From an uncultured Bacilli bacterium (lineage in GTDB: Bacteria > Bacillota_I > Bacilli_A > RF39 > UBA660): a DNA stretch of 39,607 nucleotides. Both the position numbers and the translations under genes were made by a program. Shown here piece after piece: positions 27,501-35,800 of the stretch. The notes under the pieces were generated by a model. It saw only the letters and a program-made list of their open reading frames with translations, had not been told where the DNA came from and searched no databases. The stretch is taken from contig CAKPSO010000011.1 of the NCBI GenBank assembly GCA_934183185.1, positions 1 to 39,607 on the forward strand. Reading direction: 5' to 3'. Every line of letters begins with the position of its first letter. The stretch's first letter is position 1.

Positions 27501-29693
27501 AATTCGAAAAGAATAATCAATACTTGCTTCACTAACATTATATATTAGTTTAAACGGATTAGGATCTTCAGTCTTAACAATAACACTACCAACATGACAA
27601 TTATCAATAGCTGGATTTCCATCTTGTAAGTCAACTTTGGCACTAACAGCAAAAGAATAAGTTTCATTACTTCTTAAGTTATTAACATCAATTGGTATAT
27701 TTAAATTACCACTCGAAGTGATAGTTTTACTAACTCCAACAGAATCAGTATATGTAATAGTTATAACTGAACCATCATCCAAATTTATAGTATTACCATC
27801 ATCATTAATTATAATTCTACCAACAATTCTTTCAAATGTAACTTTTTCCTTTTCAAAACTAACAGTTGGATACTTAACTCCATCCATCTTCATAACATCA
27901 CTTAGATCTGTAACATATTCATATTCTTTATCATTATCATTGAATACAATCACTACTCTAAATACATAAGGAACTCCTCTTTTAACATCAGAGTCATTTA
28001 TTTTTAAAGTAGCTGACGAAGTATCAGTCTTGTTAATAGTAGCAAGTGGAGTATTATCACCAGCAGCAATATTTCTAGCATCATATACTTCATATCTATA
28101 AGAAGTAACTCCATTATCTGGGTCAGAAATATTTTTTAAGATCATGCTAAATTCACCATTTTTCTTATTTATAGAAAATGAGGTACTACCATAAGTAGGT
28201 TTACTTTTTAAAGTAGTAAATGTTTTACTCATTGTGAAGTCACTAGATACTACAGCATCTTTATATACAAAATTTGATAATTCAACAGTATATTTACTAT
28301 TATGAGTTAATTTATTAAAGGTAAGTGCTGTTTCACTATCATTTAAAACAACATCATTAGTAGAAATAATGCCTCCATTTTTATCTTTTAGAGTTGCTTT
28401 TAAACTTAAAATATTACAATAATCTGTTTTATTAATACTAACTTCTAAGCTATCATCACTTATATAATTTTTTTCTAAACTAATACCAATTGGCTCTGTC
28501 ATGAATGTTTTTTGAATAAAATCTTTGTTAAACTGAACTTCATTTTTACTATAGTTAGAATTAACAATTAATATATAATTAGTTTCTGGTTGTAAAGCTT
28601 CACTTTCAACGTCAAAACTATTTGTTCCAGCCTCTACGGTAGTTTCATAAACTATTTTATTGGTACCGGTTTCAACAATTTTAACTGACATATCACCTTC
28701 TAGCACTGCTTCTTTATCTGATACTGTTATTTCTGCTCTTAATCTATTTGATGTAACATCCATTTCAGTAACTGTGAATTCTGCATCCTTTATTCTACTT
28801 GCTGAATCAATTATTTCTTCTATACTATCATCATCAGTATTTATAATACCATTATTAATTGAAGGTAATTTTTCATGATTATTTTTACTACTGTTGTTAG
28901 ATTCATTTTCATTTGTTTTGTTATCTTGATTATCTTTTTTATATTTATCTGTAATAGTAGAATTTTCTTCTTTATTAATTTCAATATTATCATCAGAGTC
29001 AATGGTAATTTCTCCTAAAGAAAGTTTTCTTTCTCCTTTAAGATAAATATTCTTGCCAGAAAAATCAATTACTATATCTCCAATTGTAATAGTAACATCA
29101 CTACTAATATTTTGATAAGAGACTCCTTGATTTTCAAGTTTAATAATATTTCCCTCAAGATAACTAACTTCTAAATAATTATTTTCAATTGTTTTTTTTA
29201 TATCTCCTATTTGAAGTTCCATCTTATTACCAATTATCATATACTTAGTATCAGATATTTTTAACAAAAAGTTATTAAAATTTAACCTTTTATCTAGATA
29301 GGTAACTGTATAGTTTGTACTATTTTTAGTAAAAACGGTTCCAGGATAAATATTATAGTAGTTATAAGTCTTTTTACTTAAGTCATTTAAATCTAAAATT
29401 GCAGACTTAGAAAACGTTGAGATTGATCCATCATCATAATGAATAAATGTTTCTGTAGGAATTGATACACTTTCTTTTTTTGTAGTTTCAATATTGACTT
29501 TGTCATCTAAAATTCTGTATTTACTATCTTTTGTAAAGAAATACTTTTTAGTTGATGACTCACTAACTTTTGCAATAACATGTCCACTACTATCAAAATT
29601 AATAAATCTATTCTTATATACTTGAAGCCCAAAACTAAACATTATAATAGTGACTACTAAAACTGGAATAACAATTAAAAAACCTTTTTTCAT
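24504..29693 (-). CDS. Giant membrane-anchored protein with FN3-like array, 1729 aa
   Basis: An N-terminal membrane helix (about 5-25), the shared membrane-proximal beta module (about 30-240), a low-complexity Asn/Lys/Glu linker (about 240-285), and then roughly 1440 residues of consecutive beta-sandwich domains of about 90-110 residues. These have FN3-type signatures (L-x-P-x-T-x-Y near each end, then an F/V-x-T strand), for example LQPETNYILIV and LMPQSNYFIRI. No C-terminal anchor, LPXTG, signal peptidase II cysteine or protease motif. I start at ATG 29691-29693; an upstream in-frame TTG has poorer spacing. An elongated surface rod or adhesin is the likely form; ligand unknown. Confidence 0.78.
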   Translation of the reverse strand: MKKGFLIVIPVLVVTIIMFSFGLQVYKNRFINFDSSGHVIAKVSESSTKKYFFTKDSKYRILDDKVNIETTKKESVSIPTETFIHYDDGSISTFSKSAILDLNDLSKKTYNYYNIYPGTVFTKNSTNYTVTYLDKRLNFNNFLLKISDTKYMIIGNKMELQIGDIKKTIENNYLEVSYLEGNIIKLENQGVSYQNISSDVTITIGDIVIDFSGKNIYLKGERKLSLGEITIDSDDNIEINKEENSTITDKYKKDNQDNKTNENESNNSSKNNHEKLPSINNGIINTDDDSIEEIIDSASRIKDAEFTVTEMDVTSNRLRAEITVSDKEAVLEGDMSVKIVETGTNKIVYETTVEAGTNSFDVESEALQPETNYILIVNSNYSKNEVQFNKDFIQKTFMTEPIGISLEKNYISDDSLEVSINKTDYCNILSLKATLKDKNGGIISTNDVVLNDSETALTFNKLTHNSKYTVELSNFVYKDAVVSSDFTMSKTFTTLKSKPTYGSTSFSINKKNGEFSMILKNISDPDNGVTSYRYEVYDARNIAAGDNTPLATINKTDTSSATLKINDSDVKRGVPYVFRVVIVFNDNDKEYEYVTDLSDVMKMDGVKYPTVSFEKEKVTFERIVGRIIINDDGNTINLDDGSVITITYTDSVGVSKTITSSGNLNIPIDVNNLRSNETYSFAVSAKVDLQDGNPAIDNCHVGSVIVKTEDPNPFKLIYNVSEASIDYSFRINAQLIPNNENTELEANTLTGIQFNLYEGKSTAGVLKKSIKKVDRNLDEYVSTLRDEYYDNSFTIEPSLFGLKNSDLSSEYYTIEVTGAYDYTDYKNTLPIKDNIITVKTNGVVPDPPDNINDAIDFEVIRNKDASSPYKRDDLDGETIIGYKIRAGYDNSKKYAKSINYQLRSADGNVIATKKYEVPASGDINYVEFYCNDGKLPGTEVNEFRRGESYYFTYTADLDLDFDGKAETSYPTGEITLRSKGISPEKQEPHIKLYPSSSNDTEYIWKYKYSDIDHTLQNQFLTAYIDNNLVSSTKIEETDSYKPLNLSVKNSGMFKISGIYEYINNDTSFQKNKVLTTQYYEGAISPDFGEVNLFKDTNRVVISFLDYNNKIDLFNRVAKIDIDFIGSSKTITVKDLTINNGNIVVDYSEIESLMGESISTKIYFYYDSGVYGFESQGEYHVLQTIQSSIDSTAYYYSYNNNTIDTDISAANKYMTFKFNSNSDKLLVYSKGDSSKVSYIEQLIDQSGVSANYTYYSPKSLKKKEVKIANSDVFSFNSIIPAVSLLDSKGNTSIEALLVSANIHMKLYGTGNNRIKDNKIYIELYSTNDDASESKLVDTYTFNVDDFSNNKSVKLESLMPQSNYFIRILADVYDGASYTRTRLYDVDDQTTTKNYYFKTIGNVGISNTNVVYSPKSYDKRYLKLSYNLDEIVGYTYIKYEIYEIVDDTHENDILIDTKTENDIAFKKQMIKYINLSGTGVITGKKYRIYIKPYLTTTIDGNETDFALETSYVDYYFAKLYSPYISISHTFSNNNLTFRVNFKDYAKSVVDGVYNIYILDANGRDVTPESVKNKSFSISVINQQFTIPNVSLGEKYVLYIGYNANYDNSSTNFTAETRTYSTLIRDNEGISIGNVYADTDLSDNTRVNLTFFDSTKLSDITSIRYSIYDNNGYSVDNEVDFKPQATSTGDTKYYLFSIPEAITNEGIYFISVQFFKGSKIIDETTLEYRLIY

Positions 29694-29748
29694 AGAAATC
29701 AATTCTCTCTTTCAAATCATTTTACTTATCATCTTATATTCTATACAT

Positions 29749-29777
29749 AGTATATCAAACAAGCATAAAAAAAGCAA
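29749..29777 (-). promoter_or_regulatory. Possible internal promoter before the 1729-aa gene
   Basis: Minus-strand TTGCTT (29772-29777), 17-base spacer, TATACT (29749-29754), in the only sizeable gap (about 89 bases) in the whole cluster. Confidence 0.4.
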
Positions 29778-29803
29778 AAAACTTATAAAGATTTCTGCCT
29801 TTT
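29771..29803 (-). terminator. Weak terminator after the 2930-aa gene
   Basis: Minus-strand GCAGAAA, about 10-base loop, TTTTTTGC (one G-T pair and mostly A-T), followed by seven T residues. The stem is weak, so partial read-through is likely. Confidence 0.35.
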
Positions 29804-32800
29804 ACTTTGTCTTCTAATTATAATAAGTAGTAAGATAATTCCACCTATTAATGAGCTCATAATTATACCTACCGATAGTAAGACGTTTTTTTTGGTTTTA
29901 CCAGTTCCAAAATAATAATTGTTGAGTTTAGGATTACCTTCTATAACATAATTAGTACTAGGACCAGATAATTTATCTATAACATCAGAGGGTACTGATG
30001 AATCATTTACAGGTATTTCATATACTTCATATTTATTAGTAACGGGATTATAAACTGATGAGTAAGTAGAATTAATACTGTTAACTTTAGAACTATCGTT
30101 ACCAGTAGTAGAATTTAATACCTCTTTAATAGATTTATCTTCTAATTTACTTTCTAATTCTTTACTATCAGAATAATCATCAATCTTAGAATTATTGGTA
30201 CTTACCTTAGAAAAACTACTTATAAAATAACTAAATATGTCTTCAGTATTGGTTTTATTTTCAATAACTGTTTTTCCAGTCTTATAGTTAAAAACTACAT
30301 AATTACCATCATTATATAACACAAATATAATATCACTTGAATTATATATATCACTAGTAAACGCTTTTATATTTCTATTTTTAAATCTAGCTGGGAATTT
30401 AATATCATCTTTTATGTTATGTAGTGAATCATCAGTACCAAGATATATTAAATAATTATCATCATTATAATTACTAACAAATATATTATTTTTAATATTA
30501 TTAAGTGATGAATCAACTACTTCTAACTTATTATCTTTAACAAATAACTGCTTATCAATTATTTGTCCATTTACATTAGAATAGCTATAAAATGTATTAA
30601 TATTTTCAGTAGCATAATTAAAGCTATACATTGGAACACCATCAGTATTAACTAAGTTATCAGTAGAAGAAATGCTTTTTTTCTTAGTTTTTAAATCATA
30701 AATACTACCATCACTATATAATATTCTATTATTGTAAATATTAATAGGATAAACCGATTTACTTGTTAGTTTTAGTTTAGATAAATCATTATCATTCGTG
30801 TTAATTTGTTTTTCATCTATATAATAATATTTATTTTTGATAACATCTATCTTATTTTTCAACTTAGATGCTTTAATATTAATCTTTTTAGTACTTATGC
30901 CATTGGTAATAGAAATAGTAAAATCATCTATAAAATTATAGTAATAGGTATAAGTACGTTCATTTAGCTTTTTAGACTCATTATTAATGGTAAATGTTGC
31001 ATTATCATCAACTTTACTAAACTCTATATTTATTTTATCTGCATCACTTGCATAAACACTAATTTCTGGTAAAGGATCAAAGGAAGCTACTTTTAATCTT
31101 CTACGAGAAAGTTTTGAAATAGTTTTTCCTGCTGTTGGCATATCACTATAGTATCTTTCATCTGGATAAGTAGAGTTTACACTTGGATATTTTGAACTAG
31201 ATAATTTATCAAAGGTAAAATTACTATCAATTCCAATATTAGTATAACTTGATTTATTTTTAAGATCATCTAGCGAGTATAATTTAACATTAGAAGGGAT
31301 ATCATTAGTAGTAACAGCTACATTATTTGATTTGTTTCCTATATATAATGCTAAATTATTAATTCTATCGGCATAGTCATCATGTCCACCAATTATATAT
31401 CCACGTGGGCCACTAGAAGTAACATCACAATCTACATAATTACTGTAAAAATGTCCATTAAACAACATCTTTTCAGCATAGCCAATTAACCCTCCTGCAT
31501 AACTAGATGCAGTAATTGTTCCTCCTTCAACTAAGTTATGATGAACATAAATTTTATATATTTGTTCGGTTGTATTCATGTTTGCAGCATATCCTAAGAT
31601 TCCGCCAGCAAAACTACCTGTAGCAATAACTGTGGCATTAGAAGTTGCATATTGAAGTGTATTAGTTACACTTTCGTGAGTTCCTACAATTCCCCCTACT
31701 CTATTACGACCAGTAATACTGGTATTATAAACTCCAACAACAGATACATTTCCATAGGAAAGTTTTCCTTTTATTCCTCCTACATTGTCACCTTTTGATT
31801 CAATAATTGAATCAACTACTGTAGAAGAGGAAATTGTCCATCCTCCATTACCAGTAATTCCTCCTACATTAGATGAATCGGTAGTGGTACCAGTTATATG
31901 ACCATTTGCAAAATAGGCATTACTTATATTCTCAGAATACCCAGCTATTCCACCAATAGTATTTGATCTAGCTGTAACATTAGTATTTCTAACCACTACT
32001 CTAGTTACATTTCTAGAATTTGATTGACCATACATACCTCCAACATTTCTATATCCTAGTACTTCACTATCTGTAATAGAACAATTACTTCCTGTAGCTT
32101 GTCCAAATAATCCTCCTACATAACTTCCATTATTAGCATTAACATTAATATTTTTTCCGTTTATGTTAAATACTGTGGGATCATTTATCCAATCTGAATA
32201 ACCAATAAATCCTCCTACATAGCTTCCATTAGCATTAATTTTAATATTACTTAGATTTGCATCTTTTATATCAAAATATCTTGTACGTCCTATAAATCCT
32301 CCTATATAAGAATTACCACTAACATTTATTAACGACATATTAATAGTACGAATGTCTTGAGCAAGATTAAGAGCAACTATACCAACATAAGAAATATTAG
32401 GAGCGTTAACAGTAACATTATTAAAATTAACATTTTCCATATTACCATTAAGATAATTAACGACACCAGAGTAATTGCCACTACCACTATTACTAATATT
32501 AATATTAGTAAAATTAACGTCAGAAATATTAGCGGCAATAGTATCAATAAGCCCTTGACCTGCTTTATTAAATTTGACCGTAATATTACTTAAAGTATGA
32601 CCACCATCTGTACCTTCAAGTCTATTTATATTAACATTTGTTTTAACATTAGTCTTTCCACTAAAATCTATATCGGCAATCAATCTATAATTTTCAAATA
32701 GATCAGTACTAATATTCTGCCAATCTTCATATTTAGAAATATCTTTATAAAAGGATAAATCTATTTTAGCTCCAAAACTTGTTTTTTTAGTTTTACCATT

Positions 32801-35800
32801 GCTAACATATTCAACTTCATTAATTAGATAACTATCATAATAATGGATTGGTTTAGCAGTTACTTCATATATTGTTTCCCCATCCAAATTAATATTTTTA
32901 TTAACAGACATAATTTCCATATCGTTAAAATTGATATTCTTGATTTCAAAATTATCTGGATTGTTAATACTTAAGTTAATGATAGCAGTATTTATTGTTT
33001 TACTAGTCGTAATTTCTTTTATTTTAAAATCACTAGAATAAAATTCTATATCTTCCTGATTAGGCAATAATTTATCACTATTTTTATAAGTTAATTTAGG
33101 CAAAATATTGTGACCGTTTTTAGCAAGCAATTTACTATAATTAAATTCTTCTCCTAATTGAATTAAACTCTGATAATTAAGCTCATGAGTTAGTTCTTCT
33201 GAAGTGATTAAAATATCACCATTTGCTTGAGTAGAAATAAGACCATTTAGTAATTGTTCACTCCAAGCATAATTTGAATTAATTGCAGTTCTATTACCAA
33301 TTGTACGACCTTGATTATTACTTTTTTTACTACTAAATACATCTCCTACCACTAAAGTATTTGAGATAAAATCATTAGTACTATACCCTACAATTCCTCC
33401 TAATGAATCTTGTTGTGTATAAACATCAACTGCACTTATCACTTTTGAAATATAACCGGAGTTATAACCTACTATTCCTCCTACTTCTAATGTATTTGTA
33501 TTAAGCATACCTTCTGCATATGAATTATAAACATATCCTGAGTTGTTTCTACCAATAAATCCTCCTACACCATAGGTAGCAAAAGCTTGTGTAACATTCA
33601 TATCAAGTCCATGAACAAAACTATTTTCAATTATAGTAGTAGTATTCTCACCAATGAAGCCACCAATTCGTCCTTCATATGACTTATGATTTTCATCTTT
33701 AATATAAACTTTTATATCAGTTACAGAGCAATTACTAATGGTAGAGTTGTTAGTATAAGCGGCTAAACCACCAACTCTATAGGATCCATATAAAGTAACA
33801 CCTTTTAAGTGTACATTTTCTACATCTGTTGATTCCTGAACCAAACCTATAAAACCAACATGACTAGCATATGATAGATTACGATAATTTTCTACAAATA
33901 AATTTTTAATTGTTCCACCAGTAAGTTGATAAAATATAGGATTACCATTTTCTATTCTTATGTTTGAAATTGTGTGATTATTACCATCAAATTTACCTTT
34001 AAAATTACTAATTGGAGTTACAGTCTTATTTATAAAATCAAGATCTGCATACAATCGGTAATTTTCTGTAGGTTTAGAGGCAATTTTATTAAATTCATCA
34101 ATATTTGTAATCTTTCGGTAAACATCAAAATCAATTATACGTTCTTTTTCGGTAAAATCTCTTGAATAAGTGCTATTAGTTGCAGTTTTATAAACTATTT
34201 TTCTTACGCTATATTTTGAAACAAAGGCAATTGGATTATAAGCTCTAAATACAAGTTTAGTTTTACCTAAAGACCATGACTGACTAAGAATTGTAGTAGA
34301 AATATTAGCAATTTGAATATCTGTTATTTTTTCACCGGCTGGATTATTTAAAGTGACTGTAACTTTTGCTTCTTCATCACCATCTTCTACCTCATCTACA
34401 GTTAAGATATCAATCAAGTCTGCATCTGTAACTTGAGGTAATTCAATATAATCTTGTTTAGGCATAACACTAGGCCAATTAAGTTGAGGATAATATCCAT
34501 ACTTAACATAATCTTTAACATTAAAGGCTCCTGAACTATTAAGAATCTTTTCTTGAAAATTTTCATCCCGAAGAGAAAGTTTAGAAATTCTATTAGAATA
34601 ACTTCCTGAATAAAATTCATCATCTGCATAATATAAATTTTTAGCATTGACTGTACCACTGTATATATTGGCATCATGTGATAGCTGTCTAAAATTCTTT
34701 ATAGAGGAACTACCTGAAGTATACGAATAAGCATTTCTTATAATAGTTCTTGTAATGTTTGGAAACATTGTACCAACTTCATTTTGATATCCTATATTAG
34801 ATTGTGTTTCATCAATAAGAATAGGTACTGTAGTAAAGACATTAGAAACGTAAGAATTCTCACTGGCATTTGATCCAAAACCGCCTAATCGTCTAACGTC
34901 AAGAGCAGTATTATCAAGTCCACGTCCGTCTATTGGTTCACCATACAAGTAACCATTTTTAAGAGTCCCATAATTATGATAACTACCAGCATTAACTCCG
35001 CGGGCCCCATATAAAGGAACTTTTAAATGTATAGCAAAATTCTCAATAGTACCATAATTAACATGACTAATAAAACTATTAGTAACATTTGCCTGTTTAT
35101 AAGACTGTTCAAGTGTAATTTTTAAATTAGAAATAGCTCCATAATTATAGTAAACAAGACCATAAAAATCACCATGTGCAATATCTTTATTATAATAATA
35201 ATGAATATCTAAATTTTTCAAAACGCCCTTGCTTTTTAAATTAGAAATAAGAGAAGTTGAAGTACTACCATTATTATTTCCCTCTCTAAATAAGGTTCTT
35301 ATCAATTTATGACCTTGAAAATCAATTGTTCCATTAAATTCAGAAACATTACTCGTACAATCAGTAAAATCAAGGTCTTCACTTACAAGATAATTACCAC
35401 TAGTATGAATTGCAAAAAATTCTTTTACGTTATGAATAGTTCTTATTTCATCTTCACTGGTAAATTCAACACTATTTAAATCATAAAATCTTCCTCTAAT
35501 TCTTACACTTAATTTAATTTCATAATTAGCTGACTTTTCAATCTCGTGCTTATTAACAGCATCAATTACATTTCCGCTTTCATCCATCTTAAAAGCTTCA
35601 GTATCAACTAACTTATTATTTTTATAATATCTTAAATAATAGTTATAGTCATCTTTAGTAATTTCACTTTTAGAATCAGTTATATTAGTAATAATAGTTG
35701 CCATATAATTTTCTTTATCTTTATACTTTTCGTAACTAGTTTTCTTATCACCAACTTCTATTTGGAAGTTTTTAAACAATACTGTAGTAATATTATTCTC

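Noticed and set aside
32357..32593. Plus-strand open frame of 78 codons inside the 2930-aa gene (and similar ones at 33974, 36741, 37068, 27718, 28660)
   Set aside because: No ribosome sites, low-complexity antisense of Asn/Ile-rich coding sequence, and the minus-strand frame is plainly the real one.
31400..34000. Short repeated words on the plus strand (around CCTCCTACA) that look like a direct-repeat or CRISPR-like array
   Set aside because: They are the reverse complement of codons for the GLUG Gly-Gly motif, fall in frame at irregular spacing and have no constant repeat/spacer structure.
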